Part shown: one piece after another, positions 53,301 to 63,360 of the stretch
Position numbering within the stretch: the first letter of the stretch is position 1
Layout: each line of letters starts with the position of its first letter
Assembly (NCBI RefSeq): GCF_013373865.1
Contig: NC_050470.1
Location: 992,001 to 1,056,000 of the forward strand
Source: Monomorium pharaonis
Taxonomy: Eukaryota > Arthropoda > Insecta > Hymenoptera > Formicidae
Reading direction: 5' to 3'
DNA length: 64,000 bases
Position numbers and translations under genes: made by a program
Notes under the pieces: model-generated
The model's input: the letters and a program-made list of their open reading frames with translations, nothing else
Databases searched by the model: none
Told to the model about the DNA's origin: nothing

Positions 53301-56167
53301 GAGAGATTGCGGAATGTCGCTTACATCTGGGCGTCTTATCGTGGTTTATTGCAACTTCTGCCAGAACTGGAGAACGCTGGAGTGTGTTACGACTACGTCG
53401 AGCCGCGGACCGGCCTGAACGCTCTCCTCGCGGCTTCGCTGGGCGACAGGGTCGGTTGCGTGGAGTATCTGATTGCGAAGGGTGCCGATGTAAACTACGA
53501 GAGCCTCGTCAGTCGTTACACGCCGCTTCATTTTGCGGCGCTCGGTAATAGCTGGCATACCGCGGCTATGCTGCTGGATCACGGCGCCAAGCTCAATTAC
53601 GTCTGTCAGGAGGTGGTCGAGCCAATTCTGCATAGTGCTGTTCGCGCGAAGGCGGTGGAGACGGTCAAGCTGCTACTCGAACGCGGTGCCAGCGTCGTCG
53701 AGAAGAATCACCTGGGCCAAACGCCATTGCACGTGGCCTGTTTTGTGCAATCGATACCATGTGTCGAGCTGCTGTCAGCCAACACGCCCAATGTGAATGC
53801 CGTCGATAGGGAGCACAGGACACCTCTGCATTTCACCGTGATGAGCACAGACTCATCCGCTGAGTTGGTGCAACTGTTGCTGAAACGCGGCGCCTTGGTG
53901 AATGCGGTCGATCGAACTGGCTTCACACCCCTTCACATCGCTGCGTTGAACGAGCAATCACGGTGCGTGGATGCGCTCATCTGGGCTGGCGCCGACATCA
54001 GCGCGACCACGCGCACTGGCTTGTCCGCACTGAATATCATATTGAAGAAGATCCCTGAGTCCTTGCACGTGTTCCGCCAGCGGTTGGATGCCTCCATCAG
54101 GCTGACTCGGCCGGTGCCGCATAATCGTGAATTTGAAATGCGTCTACATTTTGATATTCTCTTTCCCAGCGGTAATCAGTGCGAGACTAGCTTCATAAAC
54201 ACTTTCGTGCAGGAGCACCGAAAGGACCTGCTGTCGCATCCACTGGTTATGGCATTTCTACACCTCAAGTGGGAGAAAATTCGCAAGCTTTATCTGCTGA
54301 GAATACTCTTATACGCTATGACAGTGATATGCATGACTACTTACGTACTAACCGCGTTAGCGTATAAATGTTACAATCAAAACGAAACTAACAGCTCGAA
54401 GATATGCGGCAGTAGACGAGTGACTAGCTTTCTCTTCCGAAAGCCAGTTATCGAGATCGAATGGTATCTTGCGTTAATCCTGACTTGCATCACTATACCG
54501 AGGAAAATATTTGGTTTCATGGTCTACAAATCGGCGATACAATACTTTTCCAATATCGACAACGTGCTTGATGGCGTGGTGATTGTGAGCGTGTTCGTTA
54601 CGTCCTTCGTGTACACCGGGCGCACTTACGACTGGCAGAATTACGTCGGCGCGTTCGCCATTCTTTGCGCCTGGACCAACCTGATGTTAATGGTCGGACA
54701 GCTACCGGCTTTCGGCACCTACGTCGCCATGTTTACGCATATTCAATTCGAGTTCGCCAAGCTTTTGCTGGCGTATTCGGGCTTACTGATTGGTTTCACC
54801 ATTAGTTTCTGCGTGATATTCGCTGGCGAACCCGCGTTCGGTAATCCTTTCACCGGGCTGATCAAAGTACTGGCTATGATGGCCGGTGAATTGGACTTCG
54901 AAGGACTCATCAGTCAGATGGATGATGAACCGACGACGAGTTCCTTCGTTTTTTATCATCCTCTATCGCAGATACTCTTCACGCTATTCATAGTATTCGT
55001 CACTGTGATCTTGATGAACTTGCTGGTCGGTATTGCTGTACATGATATACAAGGTCTAAGGAAACACGCAGGGCTCACGAAGCTGGTAAGACAGACAAAA
55101 ATGATACTCTTTACGGAGATGGTGTTGCATAACACTACAATCCCGTACGCCTTTCGGAAGTGGATGTCCGATCACAAGATCAATGTTGAAAATAGGAAAC
55201 GGGTTCTCGTGGTAAAGCCACTTAATCCTCTCGAAAAGCGATTGCCTAAGGATATAATGAAAGCTGCTTACGAGATAGCACAGAAGAATATTCCCTCGTC
55301 TATGAATGATGATATCAATTTGAGCGATCACGCCGTTTGGCTGAAACATCGACAGACAGAGCTTTCTGATGTCGCCTTACAAATGATGTTCGATAAACTG
55401 ACCTCTATGATGAAAGTGAACGAAGATGCTATAAAATTGCTGAGGGTACAATTGCTAGAAATGAATAAGTTGCTAGAAAACATCGCGACGACATTAGCGA
55501 AAGAAGAAAGTACTTCGTTATGATTTGAACGATTTAATATCGGTACGATGTGATATTTTAGTTTGTATTGTGTGATTCACGATTATATTTTCTTTCATTG
55601 TAAATATATTTCTATAAGTAAAAGAGAATTGCATAATTATAATTAATTTTTAACAATTAAGAAATATAATTTTTTCAGTTTTACCTTTTTAAGAAAGTAT
55701 CAATTTCTGGAAGAAGGAATTCTCGAAATTTACTATTTAAATCGTTTTTTTAGCAATTGCTTATCGTATTGTGCTTCTTGTATATTTTGTCTGTTACAGA
55801 TTATATTTCCATTGCTTTTTACAAACATGACTGATAAAGTAGATATCGAAGCCACAATTAATGGTGGAGGGCCTACAGGTCAGTCGGGCGCTATACGTTG
55901 GGGAATTGCATGGGGCTTACGCAGCTTTGTTGACAAACCAATGATCGAGAGAATGCGAGTTGGTAAGAAAATCGATTTAATAAATTATCGTCACATAAAT
56001 ACGATATATTTGTTTACATATATGGTAAAATGTTTATTTTACCATATTATTAATTAAAATGTTATTTTCAAATAGCTGGACTTTTAACGAGGGACTGGAG
56101 AAGACGCGAAAGGAAGAAGTTTGGTCAAGAAGGTGCCAGAAGAAAATTTGCTTGGAACAAACGTTAA
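41311..56167 (+). CDS. MRPS9: Mitochondrial ribosomal protein S9 (uS9m), split by a 12.7-kb intron
   Basis: Protein of the mitochondrial small ribosomal subunit. Exons: 41311-41406, 41534-41666, 41837-41940, 42021-42194, 42280-42359, 42489-42564, 42670-42795, 42881-42923, 43004-43119, then 55800-55962 and 56076-56167. All phases join, for 400 residues; human MRPS9 has 396. The uS9 core spans the long intron: the upstream block ends FEEILHREQ|GTGAGT and the downstream block resumes after GTTACAG with IIFPLLFTNMTDKVDIEATI, as in other S9 proteins. Next come NGGGPTGQSGAIRWGIAWGL and the basic tail RERKKFGQEGARRKFAWNKR that reaches the decoding centre in bacterial S9. The N-terminus (MAVSVYIRSHLQRLIG) is a likely mitochondrial presequence. 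Two TRPA genes lie inside the 43120-55799 intron. Confidence 0.95.
43120..46143. other. MRPS9 long intron, left part
   Basis: AT-rich intronic DNA. A GC-richer stretch at about 44810-45000 holds a TCAGTG initiator-like word (44879-44884), an ATG at 44901 with 21-25 open codons, and two usable donors (after 44963 and 44977). It is a candidate first exon and promoter for the first TRPA gene. Confidence 0.4.
46144..49056 (+). CDS. TRPA-family cation channel, pyrexia-like (first copy)
   Basis: Ankyrin-repeat TRP channel of the insect TRPA subfamily; pyrexia relatives sense noxious heat at the plasma membrane. One long open frame, stop TAA at 49054. Seen: ankyrin repeats over roughly the first half (GLTPLHLCAFRNCIDGVKYL, HTALHLAARSHSLECVEILL, YGYTPLHIAASNELSQCVNL), six membrane segments from about genomic 47780 to 48550, a pore region IKVLAMMTGELGFED, segment S6 LLFVTIVLMNLLIGIAVHDI, and a C-terminal coiled coil. 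The frame is open leftward to an in-frame TAA at 46120, without an ATG before 46195. So either it starts at 46195, or an upstream exon joins here; acceptors after 46143 (CAACAG) and 46166 (TCTCAG) both fit the candidate exon at 44901. A clear paralogue follows at 52839. Pyrexia rather than painless or waterwitch is a judgement by eye. Confidence 0.85.
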   Translation: MEVVDNLSNKFVLLAKEMEDIGEKVSKTVPTNRSLLTCTSAASLFLTRLKSRRSSPKQDDNELENGQVQYDSPSSSDSPISLIPSIENYFIVSERTSSEFDRTSLRINEDFIKNVLMAHRIRIGCKSQVWENLELGICETDETNVVYADSETNILLLQASFMGRTNLIHRLCNCGANVNYTEPKYGLTPLHLCAFRNCIDGVKYLIERGASIDTNSKHTAFHYAAFGDAFDVAQYFLQLSFSQLSPYDAEETVLHVAARTNAVRVLTLLAPNNKELDRLDQDGFAAIHHVADGGDKVCLDILLKAGCQVDLLNGKNDTSLHLAAEAGCADNLALLVEANANLQLKNHRGHTALHLAARSHSLECVEILLKGRADPNVEDDEGRTPLHLALGKSLMTDDITELLLKWRADVNKADKYGYTPLHIAASNELSQCVNLLIKYEADLTARTIGGNSALSIVLRKTPMSLDVFERKLNTSLTLNRQGFIAGELELQLDFRPLLQHRRNRQSRSPEIGYLNTFVKEGYKEILEHPLCQSFLHLKWHKIRKYYAASLFFYLVYMLIFTSWVIITLAHNCYNESKGIVDIPSLCKNAPGIYRFIYKHPTILEIQWYSLVTLTVFEAFRKFTVIPNYRSVRQFFTQIENLVDWCVILSVFITSFAYTERTYIWQSHLSAFAVLCGWINLMLMIGQLPMFGAYVAMFTSVQAQVFKLLLVYACLLIGFTASFCVIFPHSKSFSNLYTGLIKVLAMMTGELGFEDIFFAPEKGGNEDVGETSWILLQVSTQFFFVLFLLFVTIVLMNLLIGIAVHDIKGLQKTAGLAKLVRQTKLIHDVEIMDSSILLGFMPSKRFNKCMRWTALFLPSPLRAVLTVRPLNPREKRLPRDVLSAAYKIAKEGDGQNNFAVSRRKTYSQAYYTKDSLRSDVTASRCRGVDEDTLQHDCNKFKEDIAELKELCEKNHTLLRELIKAQDSKINK
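49057..52838. other. Spacer between the two TRPA genes
   Basis: AT-rich DNA inside the MRPS9 intron. It should hold the 3' UTR of the first TRPA gene and the promoter and 5' UTR of the second, probably within the GC-richer 51450-52460. No further ORF of interest. Confidence 0.5.
52839..55523 (+). CDS. TRPA-family cation channel, pyrexia-like (second copy)
   Basis: Intronless TRPA channel of 894 residues. The first ATG is at 52839 (MCENDRD); the frame before it is open only for two codons. Seen: ankyrin repeats at about 180-430 (SRYTPLHFAALGNSWHTAAM, LGQTPLHVACFVQSIPCVEL, RTGFTPLHIAALNEQSRCVD), six membrane segments beginning near residue 487, pore region IKVLAMMAGELDFEG, S6 IVFVTVILMNLLVGIAVHDI, and a C-terminal helix. 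It shares motif order and many stretches with the first copy (NTFVQEH..., FLHLKWEKIRKLY, TGRTYDWQNYVGAFAILCAW, VRQTKM, KPLNPLEKRLP), so the pair is a tandem duplication that has diverged. GC content is well above the surrounding intron. Confidence 0.93.
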   Translation: MCENDRDTLGESAEVKNVEMNGLKIPIILNDGEQHFYSRSFNSRHKRDPLSVRLASTYRSLRCAYTVDDYPQKITIDDATVSKFDNNNQIEIDAGEPPPVDDSLFFDNLECCKNHYINGAKLRSALWSIIDSTETRLLLLHMEKNRVLPNACKNERLRNVAYIWASYRGLLQLLPELENAGVCYDYVEPRTGLNALLAASLGDRVGCVEYLIAKGADVNYESLVSRYTPLHFAALGNSWHTAAMLLDHGAKLNYVCQEVVEPILHSAVRAKAVETVKLLLERGASVVEKNHLGQTPLHVACFVQSIPCVELLSANTPNVNAVDREHRTPLHFTVMSTDSSAELVQLLLKRGALVNAVDRTGFTPLHIAALNEQSRCVDALIWAGADISATTRTGLSALNIILKKIPESLHVFRQRLDASIRLTRPVPHNREFEMRLHFDILFPSGNQCETSFINTFVQEHRKDLLSHPLVMAFLHLKWEKIRKLYLLRILLYAMTVICMTTYVLTALAYKCYNQNETNSSKICGSRRVTSFLFRKPVIEIEWYLALILTCITIPRKIFGFMVYKSAIQYFSNIDNVLDGVVIVSVFVTSFVYTGRTYDWQNYVGAFAILCAWTNLMLMVGQLPAFGTYVAMFTHIQFEFAKLLLAYSGLLIGFTISFCVIFAGEPAFGNPFTGLIKVLAMMAGELDFEGLISQMDDEPTTSSFVFYHPLSQILFTLFIVFVTVILMNLLVGIAVHDIQGLRKHAGLTKLVRQTKMILFTEMVLHNTTIPYAFRKWMSDHKINVENRKRVLVVKPLNPLEKRLPKDIMKAAYEIAQKNIPSSMNDDINLSDHAVWLKHRQTELSDVALQMMFDKLTSMMKVNEDAIKLLRVQLLEMNKLLENIATTLAKEESTSL

Positions 56168-56395
56168 TTCTGCTTATTGTCATATAATTTTCACACTACA
56201 TAAACTAAAATTATATGAAATCGCTACAGAAAAGTATTTCGTTGTATAATAAAATCTGTTTAAAAAAATTTAATTAGCCAGTTGATATTCAATAAGTAGA
56301 CGTATATTTTTTTCTGATTGAAATCTCACAAGATTGACCAAGTCAATAGAATAGTGCTAGAATATTTTTTTAGGATTCCAGCCTAAAATTTATTT

Positions 56396-58410
56396 TTACA
56401 TCTCTTCCAGAGGTACTAGACCGAGTAATTTCATACCTTGTGCGAGAACATTTTTAGCAACATGAAAAAGCAGCAATCTTTGACTAGCAACATCAGGCAA
56501 TTCATCCTTTACTTTCAACAAATAGAAAGCTTTATTGATTGCATTACTAAAAAAAAAAAACTATTTATATTTCAATCAGATAATTGTATTTTGATATCTT
56601 ACCTTAGACTGAAAAGATATGTCGTTAATATACAAGGTTCTATTTCGTCATATGATCTCAATACTGCTTTTTCGAACTTGGCAATTAATATGACTAAATC
56701 GTCAACAACTTCTCCTTGCAATAGATTTGGCTCACATTCCGTAGTTAGAATAGCGTCGCTATTGCGCTCCAAGCTAACGAGTCGACAATGCGTGTATTGC
56801 AACTTTATACCAGTGTCCCCTTTCAACTGACCTTGCAAGAAAAGATTAGGAGAAATTAATTAATAACATATAAAATAATTTTTCCGCGATAATAGACTGC
56901 TTACGTCAAATGCTGCGTTCCAATCGAACGTATAATCTCGTTGTCGTTTTCTCTTCAAGTCGTTAACTATCATTGCGGAAATGCCCAATATATCCGAGCT
57001 TTTATCATTTGAATCTAGACGGACTTTAGTGGCTAAAAACAAGTTTCATTACAACCAGTTTTATATAAAATTAAACGTTGATATTTAAAATCAACATACT
57101 AGGCGAGTCAATTTGTTTCTGCTTCATAATATCTCTGGCAGTGTCCAAGATATCCTCTAAAAATACAGTATTTCCCCTTCTCGTTTGCATACCTTGTAGT
57201 CGGCCAAATTTTACATGTTTCAATCTTTCAGCCCATGGCATTTGCATTTGTTTTAATATTTCTAACAAACTTGAAAAATGATTGGTTTGTGTATTATCCA
57301 CCACATAGTACATACGGTCAAAATCATTCTTTTCGAATCTATCGATAGCTGCGGCAATGTCTCTAGCTATGTACAAGGTGGAACCATCACTCTTGATTAT
57401 AGGAACGCTTTTCTTGTTTCCCAAAATTACAACTTTTCTATTCTGCTCATCCCTTAAAAGCAATTGCATTTTCTCCATCAATGTGACTATTTCCTCCACA
57501 TTTTTTGCCCTGTACATAGATTCCCAATGATATTCGTCAAATGTAATACCGATTCTACTGTAAACCCTTTGGAATTCTTCCACAGTATACTGCTTAAATA
57601 TTTTCCACTGCTCATGCGTGACTTCTGTGCCATTTTCCAAATCGTTAAATATTTTTCTTGCACGATCCAATATTGAAGAGTCAGTTTCAGCTAGTTTGTT
57701 GGCGGTAACATATGCTGTATATAAGGCTTTTATAGGACTCTTTTTCATTTCAGCCTCACCAATATTTGCCATGTCAATTCCCAATTGAACTAAACCATAT
57801 TGTGTACCCCAATCACCCAAATAATTGATTTTCTTCACCTTATTTTTTACAAAACTGTTGATATTAGCAACATAATTTCCTATTATTGTAGATCTCAAAT
57901 GTCCTACATGAAAAGGTTTGGCAATATTGGGTGAACTAAACTCCACTATTACATTTTTTTTGTTACCCATGAAAGTTGGAGCTAATGTTGTACAGTTATG
58001 TTCCAAAATATCTTTAATGCATCTATCTCTAGAAACATTGAAAGAGATCACATTGTTCTCTACACTGATGTCATCAAAAACACTATTTAGATCGTTATTT
58101 ATAATATTCTGTACTCCATTCTGTATATTGTATTGTTTAGTTTTCAGTGGAAATAGGAAAGAATATATTCCTTCTGTTTTATGTGTTTTCAAATCCAAAT
58201 GAGATACAACGCTGGATATGTTCACATCAATGTTTTGCAAAGATTCTGTAATCTGAAAACAAGAATATAATTAGATAAATAATAAATTTAAAAAAAAAAA
58301 GAAAAAATTTCCTATCGTGAACATTTTGTTTGAAGAGAAGCAGAGAAAAATTTAACCTTTTTAAAAATTGCAGTTTTTATATCATTACCCATTTTTATAT
58401 TATTACTCAT
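56396..58410 (-). CDS. RARS2: Arginyl-tRNA synthetase, mitochondrial
   Basis: Class Ia synthetase that charges mitochondrial tRNA-Arg. Minus-strand exons 58410-58357, 58252-57100, 57032-56905, 56826-56603 and 56546-56396 join in phase to 569 residues; the human protein has 578. Seen: VIVEFSSPNIAKPFHVGHLR holding the HIGH-type signature HVGH, NYLGDWGTQYGLVQLGI, DGSTLYIARDIAAAIDR, GRLQGMQTRRGNTVFLEDIL (the MSTR/KMSKS-equivalent site), and the anticodon-binding domain with LQYTHCRL and NVLAQGMKLLGLVPLEEM. No strong presequence is evident in MSNNIKMGNDIKTAI. The stop faces the MRPS9 stop, 228 bases apart, so two mitochondrial translation genes are convergent neighbours. In exon 4 the acceptor GGTCAG is chosen because the one just upstream (GCAAG) leads to a stop. 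Confidence 0.96.
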
Positions 58411-58841
58411 AATGTATTTTGATTATTTCATATATTAAATAATGTAAACAATTCTGTTTGTTTTATAGAACTATTTTTCACATAAAAAGACTAATGACAG
58501 GTTATGACAATTTTACAGGACATGATTTTACAATAATATCACTCAAACTGGTAATACTAATTATTGTAATGTTTTCAATATTCAACGTTTCATATCATCA
58601 ATAATCATCATATAATCAATATGATAAAAAAATCAGAAATTTTATTATTAGAAATCACAGGTTAATAATGATTGGTTGCGTTGCTGCACTTTTTGTGCAC
58701 TTAGCATCTCTCTCTCTCGCTTTCTTTCTTCTCTCTATTTCGCTCTTTCTTTTTCTCTCCGACACGGTAACACCACTATTACGACTCGTTTCAAAAGTGC
58801 AAACATTTATGGAGATTTAAATCAAAACGCGACAAACCTAA

Positions 58842-58983
58842 GGGCCGATTTTACCAACTCCGGTTACCTTAACCGGCCGGTTATTCCATTGGAATTGACC
58901 AATCGTATTTGTTCTTAAGCAAAATTAACAAATGCGATTGGTCAATTCCAATGGAATAACCGACCGGTTGATAAAGTCGGCCC
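58842..58983. mobile_element. Palindromic MITE, copy 2 (PIF/Harbinger-like)
   Basis: 142 bp, same family as 20518-20675. Ends GGGCCGA ... TCGGCCC are flanked by TAA at 58839-58841 and 58984-58986. The left arm is complete (CCAACTCC, GTTACCTTAACCGG). The right arm is about 15 bases shorter than in copy 1, having lost the stretch that pairs with it. Confidence 0.78.
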
Positions 58984-59659
58984 TAATTCACTGAATATAG
59001 AGAAAGTAAACTGTTCTAAAATAATATTACTGATAGATGTCGCTAATACGGTAAGAAAATATAACTAGAAACTTTATAAAAAAAGTTGATGATAAATTTA
59101 AGCATTTCAAAATTATTAAAAATATATTATAATTATTTAAAATATACTCAATATCTATTAAATTAATATTAATTTTTATTATACATTTTCTTTAAAACAA
59201 AAATATCAATTTATTAACTTTACTTAAAAATTAGTAGAACACTATTTATTGATTATTTGTTGATAATAAAATTCTAATTTCTTGAAATTATATTAACAAT
59301 TTTATTTTCTAGAATACTACAATACAATCCTTGCAGCGAATAAATTCATTAGGCGAGGACACAGTTCCTAGCGATAATTATCTTAAATTAAAGAATTATT
59401 ATTTAATTGTATCACTCTTGAAATATCACTTAGCCTTATATATTTTACTTTAAAAGAATAAAAAATGAGTTTATTAACATAATGTCGATTACATTTTTAT
59501 GTATATTCTGTTATCACATATGTTTCAACATAAGTAATAACATATACTAAAGCTATTTATTTTCAATTTAAATAAATATATATTTATGTATACAAATGAT
59601 TAATATATCCATAATATATATTAATTGTCTTTATATGAATGTTTATACATATGTGTGTG

Positions 59660-59665
<6 letters not shown>

Positions 59666-59704
<39 letters not shown>
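59666..59704. repeat. (AT)n microsatellite
   Basis: Perfect AT run preceded by a short TG run, in the 3' flank of the DHHC gene. Confidence 0.9.
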
Positions 59705-59708
<4 letters not shown>

Positions 59709-59903
59709 TCCACGCTGTAGAAACGTTATAGCTACAAGTCTCAAATCTATGTTATGTCAATAATTCGTACAAAGATGTATTAAGATTCTAATCCAAAGAA
59801 TCAATTACTCTAATATGTATATACTGTTACGTAAAAAAAATAATACAAAAAATGAAATACCACGCGTGTGCAGACACATAATACACTCGTTTTTTATATA
59901 ATC

Positions 59904-61791
59904 TCAAACTTCGTGATCGATTAAATATGCGTCCTTTCTGAAAGAGTAACGCGGTGGATTGTGGCAAGGTAGTAGCCAAAATATTGGATGGCTCTTTCCA
60001 CATACTTGAGACAAAAGCGTGAAAGTTCGTGGTGTATTCTTATTGTGATAGCGCTGTTGTATACCTTGCACGCGTTCCACGGCAGTTTCGTCGCCTAAGA
60101 TCGCTTGAAACTGATCAACTAGAATCGCTATGACGAACATACCGAATAATGCCGACTCCAAAACTAATATCACACAATGTAAACTGTAACACATGTCAGC
60201 ATTAGTATTCCAGTTGTCATAAATCTTTGTAAGGCTGTAAAATACATACATGCGATTTTGTTTGACTGCAATGTCATTATTGCATTGCGGGCAGTCATAG
60301 ATCCAGGATGTAATAACTAAAATAATAGCATAGATGGCTAATGCACCAACGTATACCAGAAACTGTATGAAGTACTTTTGATTCCTCTCGCCAACACAGT
60401 TGTTGATCCTTAAACAATTACGAGTCTTTAATAAATTTAAAATAAATCTTAATAACTTTTCACAATAAGACTGACTAAAAAGTCTATTAATCTTTATTAA
60501 CAATGTACTATTAAAACTTATTAAATAGTGCAGTGTAGCAAATATTTTGTAATTTTACAATGTTGACTTGACAGTTATTATATCCGACCATCTACAAGAT
60601 TTCTCAAAAATAATTTAACTTTTTCAAACTTTATTTTCGTTAATAGATGCCCAAGAATTTTAGCTTTACTGAGGCAAATCAATTGACTGTAAAGAAATCA
60701 CAATTCAAGGTCAATTTTGTTAACAAATTTCTTTAATTACAATGGTTTTTCGTTGCATTACTTATTCTTACAAAGAGTTTCATTATCTTTACATAGATCA
60801 TTACTGTTTTTTATATCATGACTCATAGTTACCATGGACAATGATGATCCATTCTTCTAATACAACGTTTACAAATTCTGCAATGGTGTGCTCTAGGAGG
60901 TCTATATGTTTCGCACCTAGTGCACACTGTCCAATCGTCCTTCTCATCATCCCCCTCGTGGTCGTCGTTTCCCCCAGAGACATGGATGTCAGAGAAGTCC
61001 ATTCTACTTTGTGGTAAGGGTACTATGCCTGGATCACTGCAGACAGCTTTCAAATGTGCCATCATCAGAAGAAGTACAACAGTGTTAAATGCTATTATAT
61101 GGAAGGGGCACCATAAGCTGAAAACAAAAAAAGTATTGTGAAAAAATATTTCTTATAAAAAATTGTAACAAGTTAAATAAAAAGGGCGATAAGAGAAATG
61201 TGAGATGTCATATAAAGTATGAAAAATTCTTTTGGAAATTATTTTGAAAATTTTCATATAATTTTTCAGATTTTTAAAATAAATTTCTGTAATAATTTTG
61301 TAAATTTTTAAGAAATCTCTACTTTTTATACAAATTGAAACACTTAAAAAAAATGTTAAGAAAGTCTTTCTCTAAATTTCTCATATATGTAAAATCTAAA
61401 CAATCTTAAAGTTTCTAAAGTTTATCATTCTATAATTTGTTTAATAAAATCTTTAAAGAAGTCTGAAAAAGTTTAAAATTTATTTTTTAGAAATTACAAG
61501 GTAAAAAATCTTGGAGTATTTCAGAATTCACATACATAGAAAATTAAAAAAAAGATTGTCAGTATTTCTTTAAAGTGTTATAATTTGTATAAACATAAAA
61601 AATTGTTTCACCTGAGTCAATAAGATCTGAAAAAGTGTTGGTGGAATAATTTTTGCGACAAACATTTGTTATGCGAACCTGTCTTGCATAGTGTGCAACA
61701 CGATCCATCGTACCACGACGTAGTCAGCGTAGAACACCGCCACATAGGTAACGATGATGCATACGATGCCACAGGGATCCCTGACAAACAT
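59904..61791 (-). CDS. DHHC palmitoyltransferase (ZDHHC3/7-like)
   Basis: Golgi-type protein S-acyltransferase. Minus-strand exons 61791-61679, 61117-60833 and 60408-59904 join in phase to 300 residues; human ZDHHC3 is about 299. Seen: MFVRDPCGIVCIIVTYVAVF and LWCPFHIIAFNTVVLLLMM (membrane segments 1 and 2), SDPGIVP, then a cysteine-rich domain with CTRCETYRPPRAHHCRICKR and the catalytic DHHC in RRMDHHCPW, followed by INNCVGERNQKYF and membrane segments 3 and 4. An acidic insert (GGNDDHEGDDEKDD) lies before the cysteine-rich domain. The ATG at 61791 is the first after an in-frame TGA. The family usually has some 45 residues before MWF.RD, so an upstream 5' coding exon may be missed. Confidence 0.92.
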
Positions 61792-63282
61792 TTTTTGCTT
61801 TCGCTGACGGCACGCGGCGATTAATATCGCAGTTCCTCATCACTGTGCGCATTAATGTCATGTCATCTGCTTTCGAGACGGTCGCATTGTTAAGTCATTC
61901 GGAGGTTGAGGTTCCAAGTAGCAGGTACGTATCCACGGGATGTCGATCGACGAACTAACGCATAATCCGTGCGACACCGTCGCGTTGATTCGAACTGACG
62001 ATGAAAGTCTGACGGAAAGGTGGCTTGAAAAGTGAAATCGGGAAACGGAGTCAGTGAAGGTGGACCTGTCAAATGGTGACCGATGCAGAAGCAGAATTCT
62101 CAGCTGAAAAGAACAGACGTTGTCAAACATTTCGGCATGCACCCGCAATATCACATGATTGGTGATGAAATAGTGGCGTTCCTGAAATACCAAAAGTTTT
62201 CCTAACCAACAGCCAATCGCAGATGACTTGGTGTCCGTATTCGTAATTTCATTGGCGAGCATCTTAAGTGAGGTCCAATCGTCTGATAATATCCATTGTA
62301 TGGTAAATTGCGATCGACGATGGTCACGTTGGCTACACTTCTTGCACTCTGCATCTTTCTCTCGCGCTTTCCCTTTATTTCTTTCTCTCTCTTTCTCTCT
62401 TTTCTCTCTCTCTCTCTCTCTGTCTCTCCAACGTCCGAATATATATATATATTTATCGTTTTAAGTGCAAGAACTTTTGGGGATTTCAAGCAACGCAGAC
62501 CTATTGGCATCACGGTCGTGACGTAAGCCCACTTGGTACTCTCCAGATTGCGGTGGTGACTTTCGGTCGTCCGACGGCCTTCCGTGTCATTTCACTTTGC
62601 GTTACCGGTAAGGAGAGTCGTGAGTTCTTGTGCGGTGATGGGGCGATAATCTCGTTCCACGTTAATTTAATTAGATCTCGTGGCCCGAAACGCGCCGCTC
62701 ACTTCTCGTAACCGACGTTGTACTGTTTCAGGCAAACCACCCTTAAACTGGCTACGTAATACGTGTTTATTACTTGGCCGGATTTCTTTATTACGGTAGA
62801 GTAAGTAGCAACTTCAAACTGCTGTGTTTCTTGCCGTCGTATGGAATAGCGTGCGTGCGTGCATGCGTGCGTGCGTGCCGTCTTTCCTTCCTTTTGAATC
62901 TTCCTCTCCAGCACCTCGTGGCCATTCTCGCGGCCATCTCATTGTTCTTCGCTGTCCTGTCGCCTAGCATTTTTCCCCGTGACCGGTTCGTTCTCGTCAC
63001 TGCAACGTGCAGATGTTGGCCTCGGGGCGCGAGAGGTTAGCGATCTTATGACGTGTCAAGTTAACACTCCATTCCATATGGTGGTCACTGTCTCAGCCAT
63101 TGGTCATTGACGTGCACTTGGTGTGCATCTGTTTATCGTTCCCCGGTCATCACGCGCCTCCGGATCGCGAAATTCTGTATTTTTTCCAGAAACATACCGT
63201 CCTCATCGCGGCCCCGCGTACAGCTTGTTGGCACATTCCCTCTCTCTCTCTCTCTCTTTCCCTCTCCCCCCTCTCTTTCTCC

Positions 63283-63360
<78 letters not shown>

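Larger units (their letters stand above)
58411..59903. other. RARS2 upstream region and DHHC 3' flank
   Basis: AT-rich non-coding DNA with the second palindromic MITE (58842-58983) and an AT microsatellite (59666-59704). CT-rich imperfect repeats lie at about 58707-58760. No gene supported. Confidence 0.55.

Noticed and set aside
53059..53926. Several ORFs of 60-95 codons overlapping the second TRPA gene
   Set aside because: Other-frame or antisense shadows of the TRPA coding frame.
61858..62262. 134-codon minus-strand ORF upstream of the DHHC gene
   Set aside because: No domain, wrong frame relative to the DHHC exon, and an in-frame TGA separates the DHHC start from upstream sequence.
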